This document shows, piece after piece, positions 33,473 to 41,879 of a stretch of 64,000 bases of DNA. Source of the stretch: Streptomyces lateritius (GTDB lineage: Bacteria > Actinomycetota > Actinomycetes > Streptomycetales > Streptomycetaceae); assembly GCF_014649715.1 (NCBI RefSeq), contig NZ_BMTO01000004.1, positions 62,001 through 126,000 of the forward strand, written 5' to 3'. Each line of letters begins with the position of its first letter. The first letter of the stretch is position 1. The position numbers were made by a program, and so were the translations under genes. Under the pieces are notes generated by a model that worked only from the letters and a program-made list of their open reading frames with translations, searched no databases and was not told the DNA's origin.

Positions 33473-34314
33473 GCGCGCGCGTGAGCGCCCGGCCGACCGC
33501 CCCGCCGGCCCGGGGGACGGCGGGGCGCCGGTCCGGCGTCCTCCTGGGCGCCGTCCTGGCCGTCACCCTCGCCGCCGGGTGCGGCGGGCGGGCCACCACC
33601 CACCACAAACCCGGCACCGGTCACCAGGTGGCGACCGGCGGCAACGGCACGGTGCTCCCGGCCACGGACGAGGCCGGGCACCGGCTGCGGGAGGTCGAGG
33701 CCCCGGGCGCCCCCGCCGTGCGGGTCGAGGCGCGGCCCGACTCCGAGGGCGGCTGGAACATCCACCTCACCGTGGAGAGGTTCCGGTTCACCCCCGAGAG
33801 CGTCGGCGGCGCGGCGATCCCCGGGCGCGGGTACGCCCGAGTGGTCACCGACGGCAAGGAAGCCACCCGGCTCTACGGACCCTGGCACCATGTGCCGCCC
33901 GGCGTCCGCACCGTCACCGTCCGGCTCCACGCCGACGACCACACGGTGTGGGCCGTCGCGGGCAGGCCGGTCGAGGCCACCACCGCCCTCGGCCCGCCCG
34001 GCCCCCCGTCGCCGACCGCGCCCTCCGCCACGTCGACCCCGGTCCCCGCCCCCGGCCGTACCGTCGAGATCACCGTCAACGGCGACTCCGTCCAACCACC
34101 CCCCTCCCGCGTCGAGGTGAGGAAGGGCGAACGCGTCACCCTCCGCGTCACCAGCGACCGCCCCGACACCCTCCACGTCCACGGCTACGACCGCGAAGTC
34201 GCCCTTCCCGCCGACCGACCCGTCTCCCTGACCCTCACCGCCGACCGCACCGGACTCTTCGAGGTGGAGACCCACGAGTCCGGACTCGTGCTGACTCAAC
34301 TCGTCGTCCGATGA
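33469..34314 (+). CDS. cupredoxin-like lipoprotein
   Basis: 281 residues. A basic N-terminus, hydrophobic core and lipobox LAAGC predict a lipoprotein with Cys at about 39. The middle (50-185) is a beta-rich domain: GGWNIHLTVERFRFTPESV, then YGPWHHVPPGVRTVTVRLHADDH. A Pro-rich linker leads to a C-terminal cupredoxin-like domain with ITVNGDSVQPPPSRVEV, LHVHGYDREV and FEVETHESGLVLTQLVV. It has His-x-His and Glu-Thr-His but lacks the usual Cys and Met ligands, so if copper binds, it is not a blue site. ATG 33469 overlaps the upstream stop, and its own stop overlaps the next start. Confidence 0.78.
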   Translation: MSARVSARPTAPPARGTAGRRSGVLLGAVLAVTLAAGCGGRATTHHKPGTGHQVATGGNGTVLPATDEAGHRLREVEAPGAPAVRVEARPDSEGGWNIHLTVERFRFTPESVGGAAIPGRGYARVVTDGKEATRLYGPWHHVPPGVRTVTVRLHADDHTVWAVAGRPVEATTALGPPGPPSPTAPSATSTPVPAPGRTVEITVNGDSVQPPPSRVEVRKGERVTLRVTSDRPDTLHVHGYDREVALPADRPVSLTLTADRTGLFEVETHESGLVLTQLVVR

Positions 34315-35630
34315 GGGCGCCGACTCCACTCGCAGCGGGCGTCGAGGCCGCTGACGACGCCGTCCCTCCTCTGCTCGCCCACGGCGTCGGCGCCACCCAC
34401 GACCTCCCCCTTCCGCCCTTCTACGCCTACGCGGGGGCGTTCGCCGCGCTCTTCGTCTCCTTCCTCGGCCTGGCGCTGCTCTGGTCCTCCTCCCGCTTCC
34501 GCGGTGACCGCGCCGGCCGCCCGCTCCCCGCCACCGTCCAACGCCTGGCCGACGCGCGGACGACCCGCACCGCCCTGCGTCTCCTCGGTCTGGCCGCGGC
34601 CCTCACCGTCGTCCTCCACCTCCTCCTCGGTCCCGACGACCCCGAACGCAACCCCGCGCCCGGCGCCGTCCACGTCCTGCTCTGGGTCGGCCTCGTCCCC
34701 GCCTCCCTCCTCCTCGGCCCGGTCTGGCGCCTCCTCAACCCGCTGCGCACCCTCCACGCCCTGCTTCCCGCCGCCCGCGCCCCCCGCCCGCTCCCCGCCG
34801 GCGTCGGCATCCGCCCCGCCGCCGCGGGGCTCCTCCTCTACGCCTGGCTCGAACTCGCCGCCCCTGACCCCGCCTCGACCGCCGCTCTCCTGTCCTTCCT
34901 CGCCGCCCACACCGCCGTCCACCTCCTCGGTGCCGCCCGCCACGGCCCCGCCTGGTTCGCCCACGCCGACCCCTTCGAGGTCTACTCCTCCCTCCTCGCC
35001 CGGCTCTCCCCGGTCGGCCGCGGCGCCGACGGCCGGCTCGTCCTGCGCTCCCCCTTCCACGGCCTCGACTCCACCCCGCAGACCCCCGGACTTGTCGCCA
35101 CGCTCTGCGTCCTCCTCGGCTCCACCGCCTACGACGGGGTCTCCGACAACCCCCGCTGGATCACCACTCTCCAGACCTCCCCCCTCGGCCCCGCGCCCAC
35201 CGCCACCCTCGGCCTGCTCGCCGCCGTCGCCCTCGTCGCCTCCCTCTACGGCCTGTGTGCCGGCGCCCTACGGCTGATGGACCGCGAACTCACCCACCCC
35301 CTCACCTCCTTCGCCCACTCCCTCCTGCCGATCGCCCTCGGTTACCTCACCGCCCACTACTTCACACTCTTCGTCACCGAAGGGCCACGCACCGTCATGA
35401 TGGCACTGGGCACTGACAACGCTCCCGCGCCCGCCCCACCCCTGGCTCCCGGCGGTCTCGCCACCCTCCAGATCGGGGCCGTCGTCACCGGTCACGTCCT
35501 CGGCGTGGTCGCCGCCCACGACCGTTCGGTCCGCCTCTTTCCTCCCGAGCGGGCGGTGGCGGGCCAACTCCCGCTGTTCGCGCTGATGGTCGCGTACACC
35601 CTCGGCGGCATCGGCCTCCTCGTCGCCTAG
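34311..35630 (+). CDS. polytopic membrane protein of the group often labelled fenitrothion hydrolase
   Basis: 439 residues with about 10 predicted helices. The start contains the conserved LLAHGVGATHDLPLPPFYAYAGAFAALFVSF region (core LLAHGVGATHDLPLP). Other conserved pieces are HVLLWVGLVPASLLLGPVWRLLNP, HTAVHL, WFAHADPFEVYSSLLARLSPVGR and TAHYFTLFV. Family members in actinobacteria are sometimes annotated as fenitrothion hydrolase, a name that is unlikely to describe the natural role. Many conserved His residues in or near helices suggest metal binding (inference). ATG 34311 overlaps the previous stop. Last gene of the three-gene overlapping operon. Confidence 0.75.
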   Translation: MRAPTPLAAGVEAADDAVPPLLAHGVGATHDLPLPPFYAYAGAFAALFVSFLGLALLWSSSRFRGDRAGRPLPATVQRLADARTTRTALRLLGLAAALTVVLHLLLGPDDPERNPAPGAVHVLLWVGLVPASLLLGPVWRLLNPLRTLHALLPAARAPRPLPAGVGIRPAAAGLLLYAWLELAAPDPASTAALLSFLAAHTAVHLLGAARHGPAWFAHADPFEVYSSLLARLSPVGRGADGRLVLRSPFHGLDSTPQTPGLVATLCVLLGSTAYDGVSDNPRWITTLQTSPLGPAPTATLGLLAAVALVASLYGLCAGALRLMDRELTHPLTSFAHSLLPIALGYLTAHYFTLFVTEGPRTVMMALGTDNAPAPAPPLAPGGLATLQIGAVVTGHVLGVVAAHDRSVRLFPPERAVAGQLPLFALMVAYTLGGIGLLVA

Positions 35631-35715
35631 GCGGGACGGCGACCGCACCGCACCGACGACCCCACCGCACCGCGACCGCCGCCCCGCACCCCGGGAGGCG
35701 AGGGGGAACGGCATC

Positions 35716-36366
35716 ATGGACCCCGTGCCCCAGCCCGATCCGCCCCGCCCCGAAGCCCGGCACCCCCTCCGCCGCACCCCCGTCCAGCAGCGCAGCGCCG
35801 AGCGCCTCGCCCGCATCCTCGACGCCTGCGCCGAACTCCTCGACGAGAGCGGCTACGAGCAGCTGAGCACCCGTGCCGTCGCCGTCCGCGCGGGCGTCCC
35901 CATCGGCTCCGTCTACCGCTTCTTCGGCAACAAGCGCGCCATGGCCGCCGCCCTGGCCCACCGGAACCTCGACCGCTACGCCGAGCGCATCGGCGCCCGC
36001 CTGGCCGCGGCCCCGCGCCCCGACGCGTACCGCGCGATCGACAGCGTCCTGGACGAGTACATCGCCATGAAGCGCACCGTCCCCGGCTTCGCGCTCGTCG
36101 ACTTCGGCGTTCCGGCGCCCGCCGCGGGGGAAGGCGCCGACGACGACCCCAACCACCTCGTCGCCGACCGCCTCTGCGGTCTGCTCGCCACCCACCTCGA
36201 CCGCCCCGCCGACGACGTCCTGCGCCGCAAGGTCCTCGTCGGTGTGGAGGCGGCCGACGCGCTGCTCCAACTCGCCTTCCGCACCTCCCCGACCGGGGAC
36301 CCCGCCCTCGTCGCCGAGACCCGCGCGCTCCTCTACGCCTACCTCGCACCCTCGCTGAGCGCTTGA
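35716..36366 (+). CDS. TetR/AcrR-family regulator
   Basis: 216 residues; ATG 35716. Helix-turn-helix about 22-70: RTPVQQRSAERLARILDACAELL then TRAVAVRAGVPIGSVYRFFGNKRAMAAALAHRN (core GVPIGSVYRFFGNKRAM). The C-terminal ligand domain includes FALVDFGVPAPAAGEGADDDPNH, an acidic loop. From gene order it occupies the place of S. coelicolor SCO1712, described as an antibiotic down-regulator; orthology is an unchecked inference. It lies 85 bases after the membrane-protein gene and 142 before the molybdopterin gene, where TACCG-GT-CGGTA may be its operator. Confidence 0.85.
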   Translation: MDPVPQPDPPRPEARHPLRRTPVQQRSAERLARILDACAELLDESGYEQLSTRAVAVRAGVPIGSVYRFFGNKRAMAAALAHRNLDRYAERIGARLAAAPRPDAYRAIDSVLDEYIAMKRTVPGFALVDFGVPAPAAGEGADDDPNHLVADRLCGLLATHLDRPADDVLRRKVLVGVEAADALLQLAFRTSPTGDPALVAETRALLYAYLAPSLSA

Positions 36367-36449
36367 GCCCGGCCCCGCGCACCCGGCCCCGCGCCCCCGG
36401 CCCCCGGCCCCCGGCCAGACCCGGCCGCCTCTCCCCTCCCCACCGTCCC

Positions 36450-36461
36450 TACCGGTCGGTA
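36450..36461 (+). promoter_or_regulatory. TACCG-GT-CGGTA palindrome before the molybdopterin oxidoreductase
   Basis: Perfect 5-base arms with a GT spacer, 48 bases before the chosen start. The hexamer TATGCT that follows (36459-36464) could be the -10 box, so a bound repressor would block it. The preceding TetR is a candidate binder. Confidence 0.4.
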
Positions 36462-36508
36462 TGCTCGCTCGTGCCCGCGTGCCTCCGTCGCCGCCCCAGG
36501 GAGCCGTC

Positions 36509-38704
36509 ATGCCCACCGCCCCACGCATCTGCCCGCTCTGCGAAGCCACCTGCGGGCTGACCCTGACCATCGAAGGCACCAGGGTCACCGGCGCCCGCGG
36601 TGACCGCGACGACGTCTTCAGTCAAGGCTTCATCTGCCCCAAGGGCGCCTCCTTCGGCGAGGTCGACTCCGACCCCGACCGGCTGAGGACTCCCCTGGTC
36701 CGCAAGGACGGCGTCCTCCAGGAGGCCACCTGGGCCGAGGCGTTCGACACCGTCGCCGCCCGGATCCGGCCCCTCGTCGACGCGCACGGTCCGAACGCCG
36801 TCGGCATCGTCCTCGGCAACCCGAACGTCCACACCATGGCCGGCGCCCTCTACCCGCCCCTCCTGATCGGCGCGCTGCGGACCCGTAACCTCTTCACCGC
36901 CTCCACGCTCGACCAGATGCCCAAGCACGTCTCCAGCGGACTGCTCTTCGGGGACCCCTTCGCCGTACCCGTACCGGATCTGGACCGCACCGCGCACCTG
37001 CTCATGCTCGGCGCCAACCCGCTGGAGTCCAACGGGAGCCTCTGCACCGCCCCCGACTTCCCCGGCAAGCTCAAGGCACTGCGCAAGCGCGGCGGCACGC
37101 TCACCGTCGTCGACCCGCGCCGCACCCGTACGGCGCGCCTCGCCGACCGGCACCTCCCCATCCGGCCCGGCGCCGACGCCCTGTTCCTCGCCGCGCTCAC
37201 CCACACCCTCTTCGACGAGGACCTCACCGACCTCGGCGCGCTCGACGGCCATGTGGAAGGCGTCGAGGAGGTGAGGGAAGCGGTACGGGAGTTCACCCCC
37301 GAGGCCGTGGCCGCCGCATGCGACCTGGACGCCCTCACCATCCGTACGGTCGCCCGCGAACTCGCCGCCGCCCCCTCGGCCGCCGTCTACGGGCGCATCG
37401 GCAGCTCCACCGTCAGCCACGGCACGCTCGCCAGCTGGCTCGTCGACGTCCTCAACGTGCTCACCGGCAACCTGGACCGCCCGGGGGGCGCCCTCTTCCC
37501 GCTCTCCGCCACGACCCCGGCGCCCCGCCCCGCGGGCCCGGGCAAGGGCTTCGCCCTCGGCCGCTGGACCAGCAGGGTTTCCGGCCACCCCGAGGCGAAG
37601 GGCGAACTCCCCATGGCCGCACTCGCCGAGGAGATCGAGACCGAGGGCGAGGGCCGCATCCGTGCCCTGATCACGATCGCCGGCAACCCCGTCCTCTCCG
37701 CTCCGGACGGCAGGCGCCTCGACGCGGCCCTGGAAGCCCTCGACTTCATGGTGGCCGTCGATCCCTACCTCAACGAGACCACCCGCCACGCCGATGTCGT
37801 CCTGCCCCCGCCGCCGCCCTCCCAGAGCGCCCACTTCGACTTCGCCTTCAACGGCTTCGCCGTCCACAACCAGGCGCGCTTCACCCCGGCCGCCGTCCCT
37901 CTGGAAGAGGGACGCATGGACGAGTGCGAGATCCACGCCCGGCTGGTCCTCGCCGTCTCCGGCATGCACGGAGCGTCGCCCTCGGCCGTCGACGACCTCG
38001 CCATCGAAACCACCCTCGCCAAGGCCGTCACCCAGGAGTACTCACCGGCTCACGGCGCCGACCCCCGCGCCTTCGCCGCCACCCTCACCGGGGCGACGGG
38101 CGCCGAGCGCCGCCTCGACCTGATGCTGCGCCTGGGCCCGTACGGTCTCACCCTCGATGCCCTGCGCGAGCAGCCCCACGGTGTCGATCTGGGGCCGCTG
38201 ATGCCCCGCGTTCCGCAGCTCCTGAAGACCCGCAGTGGGCGCATCGAGCTGCTCCCCGAGCCCTTGGCCGCCGATCTGCCCCGGCTCCGGGCCGCCCTGG
38301 ACACCCGCCCGGACGCGCTCGTACTCGTCGGCCGCCGTCATCTGCGCTCCAACAACAGCTGGCTGCACAACGCGCCGTCGCTGAACGGCGGTTCGAACCG
38401 GTGCACCCTGCAGGTCCACCCGGACGACGCCGACCGGCTCGGTCTCGCCGACGGAAAGCCCGCCCGGATCTCCGCCGAGGGAGGCGAGCTGGACGTGGAG
38501 GTGGAGATCACCGACGCCGTGCGGAGCGGTGTGGTGAGCCTTCCGCACGGCTGGGGACACGACCGGCCGGGCACCCGTCTCACGGTCGCCGCCGCCCGCC
38601 CCGGAGTCAACGTCAACCAGCTCCTCGACGGCTCCCGGCTCGACCCGCTCTCCGGCACCGCCGTGCTCAACGGTTTCCCGGTGGTCGTGTCTCCCCTCCT
38701 GTGA
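36509..38704 (+). CDS. molybdopterin-dependent oxidoreductase (formate-dehydrogenase-like large subunit)
   Basis: 731 residues. The N-terminal CPLCEATC plus FICPKG give the four Cys of a 4Fe-4S cluster. MGD-binding and core blocks follow: GIVLGNPNVHTMAG, HLLMLGANPLESNG, VVDPRRTRTARLADRHLPIRPGADALFLAAL (core VVDPRRTRTA), YGRIGSSTVSHGTL and DVLNVLTGNLDRPGGALFP. The residue normally coordinating Mo (Sec/Cys/Ser) maps near MPKHVSSGLL, so Ser is likely. The C-terminal molybdopterin dinucleotide domain includes RSNNSWLHN and LPHGWGHDRPG. No small subunit, signal peptide or electron-transfer gene is adjacent, so it is a soluble single-subunit enzyme with unknown substrate. ATG 36509. Confidence 0.88.
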   Translation: MPTAPRICPLCEATCGLTLTIEGTRVTGARGDRDDVFSQGFICPKGASFGEVDSDPDRLRTPLVRKDGVLQEATWAEAFDTVAARIRPLVDAHGPNAVGIVLGNPNVHTMAGALYPPLLIGALRTRNLFTASTLDQMPKHVSSGLLFGDPFAVPVPDLDRTAHLLMLGANPLESNGSLCTAPDFPGKLKALRKRGGTLTVVDPRRTRTARLADRHLPIRPGADALFLAALTHTLFDEDLTDLGALDGHVEGVEEVREAVREFTPEAVAAACDLDALTIRTVARELAAAPSAAVYGRIGSSTVSHGTLASWLVDVLNVLTGNLDRPGGALFPLSATTPAPRPAGPGKGFALGRWTSRVSGHPEAKGELPMAALAEEIETEGEGRIRALITIAGNPVLSAPDGRRLDAALEALDFMVAVDPYLNETTRHADVVLPPPPPSQSAHFDFAFNGFAVHNQARFTPAAVPLEEGRMDECEIHARLVLAVSGMHGASPSAVDDLAIETTLAKAVTQEYSPAHGADPRAFAATLTGATGAERRLDLMLRLGPYGLTLDALREQPHGVDLGPLMPRVPQLLKTRSGRIELLPEPLAADLPRLRAALDTRPDALVLVGRRHLRSNNSWLHNAPSLNGGSNRCTLQVHPDDADRLGLADGKPARISAEGGELDVEVEITDAVRSGVVSLPHGWGHDRPGTRLTVAAARPGVNVNQLLDGSRLDPLSGTAVLNGFPVVVSPLL

Positions 38705-38735
38705 CCTGGTGTTTTGCTCGTATTGCTCACGCGTC

Positions 38736-38750
38736 GACATCTTGTTAACG
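38736..38750 (+). promoter_or_regulatory. motif shared with the tctC promoter (citrate-transporter copy)
   Basis: GACATCTTGTTAACG matches GACAGCTTCTTAACG at 13348-13362 in 13 of 15 positions. It lies 90 bases before the CitMHS start within an AT-richer promoter region. GTTAAC is itself palindromic. Confidence 0.4.
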
Positions 38751-38839
38751 ACTGAAGAGGGCACCTAACGTCATCGCCACCGCCGCTCCGGCGGGAGCCT
38801 CCCCGGTGGGAGTTCAAGGGTGAACGTGAGGTGTCCTCG

Positions 38840-40258
38840 ATGCTGACCATCCTCGGCTTCGCCATGATCGCGACCTTCTTGGTCCTGATCATGATGAAGA
38901 AGATGTCGCCGATCGCGGCGCTCGTGCTGATACCGGCGCTCTTCTGCGTCTTCGTCGGACAGGGTGCCCAGCTGGGCGACTACGTCATCGAAGGCGTCGG
39001 CAAGCTCGCGCCCACCGCGGCGATGCTGATGTTCGCCATCGTCTACTTCGGCGTGATGATCGACGTCGGCCTCTTCGATCCGATCGTCCGGGGCATCCTG
39101 CGCTTCTGCAAGGCCGACCCGGTGCGTGTGGTGGTGGGCACGGCGGTGCTCGCCGCGATCGTCTCCCTGGACGGCGACGGCTCGACCACCTTCATGATCA
39201 CCGTCTCGGCGATGTATCCGCTCTACAAGCGGCTCGGGATGAGCCTGGTCGTCATGACCGGTGTCGCCGCCACGGCCAACGGCGTCATGAACACCCTGCC
39301 CTGGGGCGGTCCCACCGCCCGCGCCGCGACCGCGCTCAAACTGGACGCGGCCGACATCTTCGTCCCGATGATCCCGGCGCTCGGCGTGGGCCTGCTCTTC
39401 GTCTTCGTCCTCGCGTACGTCCTCGGCCGCCGCGAGCGCAAGCGCATCGGCTACCTCACCCTGGACGACATTCTGGAGACGGAGACGGAGACGGAGACAG
39501 TCCTGGTCAAGGCCGGCGGCGGTGGTGGCGGCGGTACGGAGCGCCCGGCGGCGGCCGGCGTGTCCGGCGACGTGCCGAAGGCGACTGAGGGTGCCGATGC
39601 GAGCCACGCCGGTGGTTTCCAGGGCCTCGACCCGAACCGCCCGACGCTGCGGCCCGGGCTGTACTGGTTCAACGCGGGCCTCACCGTGGCCCTGCTCGCC
39701 GCGATGATCCTCGAACTGCTGCCGATCCCCGTCCTCTTCCTGCTCGGCGCCGCGCTCGCGCTCACCGTCAACTACCCGAAGATGGCCGACCAGAAGGCCC
39801 GGATCGCCTCCCACGCCGAGAACGTCCTCAACGTCGCCGGCATGGTCTTCGCCGCCGCGGTGTTCACCGGCGTCCTCACCGGCACCGGAATGGTCAAGCA
39901 CATGGCCGACTGGCTCGTGGGCGCGATCCCGGAGGGCATGGGTCCGCACATGGCCCTGGTCACGGGCGTGCTGAGCCTCCCGCTCACGTACTTCATGTCG
40001 AACGACGGCTTCTACTTCGGCGTGCTGCCGGTCCTGGCCGAGGCGGGCGCGGCCCACGGCGTCTCGTCGCTGGAGATCGCCCGTGCCTCGCTCGTCGGCC
40101 AGGCCCTGCACATGTCGAGCCCGCTGGTGCCGGCCGTGTACGTCCTCGTCGGCATGGCGAAGGTGGAGTTCGGCGACCACACGAGGTTCACGGTGAAATG
40201 GGCCGCGCTGACCTCGCTGGTGGTGCTGGCGGCGGGGATCCTCTTCGGGATCATCTAG
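38840..40258 (+). CDS. CitMHS family metal-citrate:proton symporter
   Basis: 472 residues, about 12 membrane helices. Family blocks: MLTILGFAMIATFLVLIMMKKMSPIAALVLIPALF (core MSPIAALVLIPALF), IVSLDGDGSTTFMIT, NGVMNTLPWGGPTARAA and FMSNDGFYFGVLPVLAEAG. The central loop (about 215-265) is Gly/Glu-rich and ends with the SHAGGFQGLD stretch. CitMHS proteins import citrate bound to Mg, Ca or Fe; the S. coelicolor homologue is described as taking up metal-citrate including iron (from memory). ATG 38840 has GTGAGG 8 bases upstream. It stands alone, followed at once by a hairpin. Confidence 0.93.
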   Translation: MLTILGFAMIATFLVLIMMKKMSPIAALVLIPALFCVFVGQGAQLGDYVIEGVGKLAPTAAMLMFAIVYFGVMIDVGLFDPIVRGILRFCKADPVRVVVGTAVLAAIVSLDGDGSTTFMITVSAMYPLYKRLGMSLVVMTGVAATANGVMNTLPWGGPTARAATALKLDAADIFVPMIPALGVGLLFVFVLAYVLGRRERKRIGYLTLDDILETETETETVLVKAGGGGGGGTERPAAAGVSGDVPKATEGADASHAGGFQGLDPNRPTLRPGLYWFNAGLTVALLAAMILELLPIPVLFLLGAALALTVNYPKMADQKARIASHAENVLNVAGMVFAAAVFTGVLTGTGMVKHMADWLVGAIPEGMGPHMALVTGVLSLPLTYFMSNDGFYFGVLPVLAEAGAAHGVSSLEIARASLVGQALHMSSPLVPAVYVLVGMAKVEFGDHTRFTVKWAALTSLVVLAAGILFGII

Positions 40259-40262
40259 GGGG

Positions 40263-40278
40263 CCGGCCGGTCGGCCGG
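40263..40278 (+). terminator. hairpin just after the citrate transporter gene
   Basis: CCGGCCG at 40263-40269 and CGGCCGG at 40272-40278 are a perfect 7-base inverted repeat with a GT loop, five bases after the stop codon. Streptomyces terminators often lack a U tract, so this is the likely transcript end. Confidence 0.55.
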
Positions 40279-40394
40279 AGGAGTGAATGTCCGGGTGTCG
40301 CGGCGTTGCTGACACCCTCCGCGTCCACATCGTGACAGATAGTCAGATTATCGGTTGATCCATCCGACGTCTTCATGACTGGAGGAACCCCCGC

Positions 40395-41039
40395 ATGACC
40401 GCTCTGGCTGTCCGTCCCCTTCTGTCCACCGCCGTCGCGACCCTCGCCCTCGGTGCCGTGGCCATGGCCGGTGCGCCCGCCGCCGTCGCAGCCCCCGGCG
40501 ACAACGGCGACGTCAAGGTCCACCACGCCGGCCGTCCCGACGAGCCGCCCCGCACGCCCGAGACCGACCAGCGCAACGAGCCCAAGGTCTGCACGTTCTA
40601 CTTCGCGGCCCTCAACTTCGACGGCCTGCAGGCGCTCAACTGGGAGATCTCGCCGCAGCCGCCGAAGGGTGGCGTGATCAAGAGCGGCTCGATCACCGTC
40701 GACGCCGAGGGCAACGGCTTCACTCCGGACCTGGAGCTTCCCGACGGCATGTACAAGGTCGAGTGGACCTGGGCAGGTCAGATGGGTGCCAAGAAGAGCA
40801 AGGTCTTCAGGGTCGACTGCGACGACTTCACCAACCCGCCGCCGAACGGCAACGGCAAGCCGCCTCACCACAAGCCCCCGCACGGCCCGGTCGGAGCGGG
40901 CGGTGGCGGCAGCGCCGAGCTGGCGAGCGACGACAGCTCCGCCTTCGGTGTCGGGACGGCCATCGCCGCCGGCGTCGCCGGCACGGCCGGACTGATCCTC
41001 ATCCGCCGGTCGCGCCGCCGCACCGATGGCGCCGCGTAG
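40395..41039 (+). CDS. secreted, membrane-tethered surface protein paired with a class F sortase
   Basis: 214 residues. The signal peptide ends AVAAP (about 33). The exported part has VCTFYFAALNFDGLQALNWEIS, SITVDAEGNGFTPDLELPDGMYKVEWTW (core LPDGMYKVEWTW) and KVFRVDCDDF, a small beta-rich domain with two Cys. A Pro/His/Gly-rich linker leads to a C-terminal hydrophobic helix (FGVGTAIAAGVAGTAGLILI) and a basic tail RRSRRRTDGAA. This is the layout of a sortase substrate, yet no LPxTG or LAxTG pentapeptide is present. ATG 40395 has GGAGG 9 bases upstream. It overlaps the sortase gene by 14 bases. Confidence 0.72.
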   Translation: MTALAVRPLLSTAVATLALGAVAMAGAPAAVAAPGDNGDVKVHHAGRPDEPPRTPETDQRNEPKVCTFYFAALNFDGLQALNWEISPQPPKGGVIKSGSITVDAEGNGFTPDLELPDGMYKVEWTWAGQMGAKKSKVFRVDCDDFTNPPPNGNGKPPHHKPPHGPVGAGGGGSAELASDDSSAFGVGTAIAAGVAGTAGLILIRRSRRRTDGAA

Positions 41040-41796
41040 GTCCCGCTCCACGCGCAGGCAGCGGCGCCTTCGCCGGCTCGCCCGGACGGTGGTGGTGACC
41101 CTGTCCCTGGTCGTCGGCGGCATCTGGTGGGCCCAGGACGAGGAACCGTCCGGCCCGCCGGTCGCCGCCGCCCCGGACACGCACGGGGTGGCGGCGATGC
41201 CCGCCGCCGCCCCGGCCGAACCCGGGCAGCACGCCGACCAGCGGCCGAAGGCGCCGCCTCCGTCCACGCCGAAGCCCAGGCCCGAACCGAAGCCGGCCCC
41301 GGCCAAGCCTCAGCAGCCGACCCCGCCCCTGGCGCGTTCGCGCGCCACCAGCCTGGCCATCCCGGCGATCACCATCGAGGCGCCGATCATCGGCCTGCGC
41401 CTGGACCGGGCGGGACAGCTCGGCACCCCGCCGGTCGACAACCCCCGGGTCGTCGGCTGGTACGAGGACGGGCCCGCCCCGGGGGAGCGCGGCACGGCGG
41501 TCGTCGTGGGCCACCGCGACACCCGCTCCGGGCCCGCCATCTTCCTCAACCTCAACTCGCTCAACCCGGGGAACACCGTCCGGGTCGCCCGCGCCGACGG
41601 CCGCGTCGCCGTCTTCACGGTCGACAAGGTCCGTACCTACACGAAGGCCGAGTTCCCCGACAAGGAGGTGTACGGCTCCACGGGCCGCCCTGAACTGAGG
41701 GTGCTCACCTGCGGCGGAAGTTTCGACCGCAAGACGGGCTACGAGTCGAACGTCGTCGTCTTCGCGCACCTCACGGACGTCGCGGAGAAGATCTGA
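41026..41796 (+). CDS. class F sortase
   Basis: 256 residues. A very basic N-terminus and one membrane helix (TVVVTLSLVVGGIWW) anchor it, followed by a long Pro/Lys/Ala linker (to about 110). The sortase domain has TSLAIPAITIEAPIIGLRLD, VVVGHRDT (catalytic His) and RVLTCGGSFD-like LRVLTCGG (catalytic Cys), then YESNVVVFAHL with the region of the conserved Arg. This is the class F layout of actinobacteria, whose substrates are poorly known. It starts inside the gene for the preceding surface protein, so the two are probably a dedicated pair. Confidence 0.9.
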   Translation: MAPRRSRSTRRQRRLRRLARTVVVTLSLVVGGIWWAQDEEPSGPPVAAAPDTHGVAAMPAAAPAEPGQHADQRPKAPPPSTPKPRPEPKPAPAKPQQPTPPLARSRATSLAIPAITIEAPIIGLRLDRAGQLGTPPVDNPRVVGWYEDGPAPGERGTAVVVGHRDTRSGPAIFLNLNSLNPGNTVRVARADGRVAVFTVDKVRTYTKAEFPDKEVYGSTGRPELRVLTCGGSFDRKTGYESNVVVFAHLTDVAEKI

Positions 41797-41879
41797 CTCG
41801 GGGTTCCGTCCCGGGCATGGTGGGACGGCGCACGGGCGCCTCCGTCGCGGTTGGCGAGATGTCGCCAACCGCTTCCCAT

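Noticed and set aside
34311..35630. Calling the membrane protein a true fenitrothion hydrolase
   Set aside because: The label comes from a distant degradative enzyme; context and His pattern point elsewhere.
36370..36430. Runs of CCCCGGCC-type sequence after the tetR gene
   Set aside because: Low-complexity GC-rich spacer, not an ordered repeat; no stable unit length.
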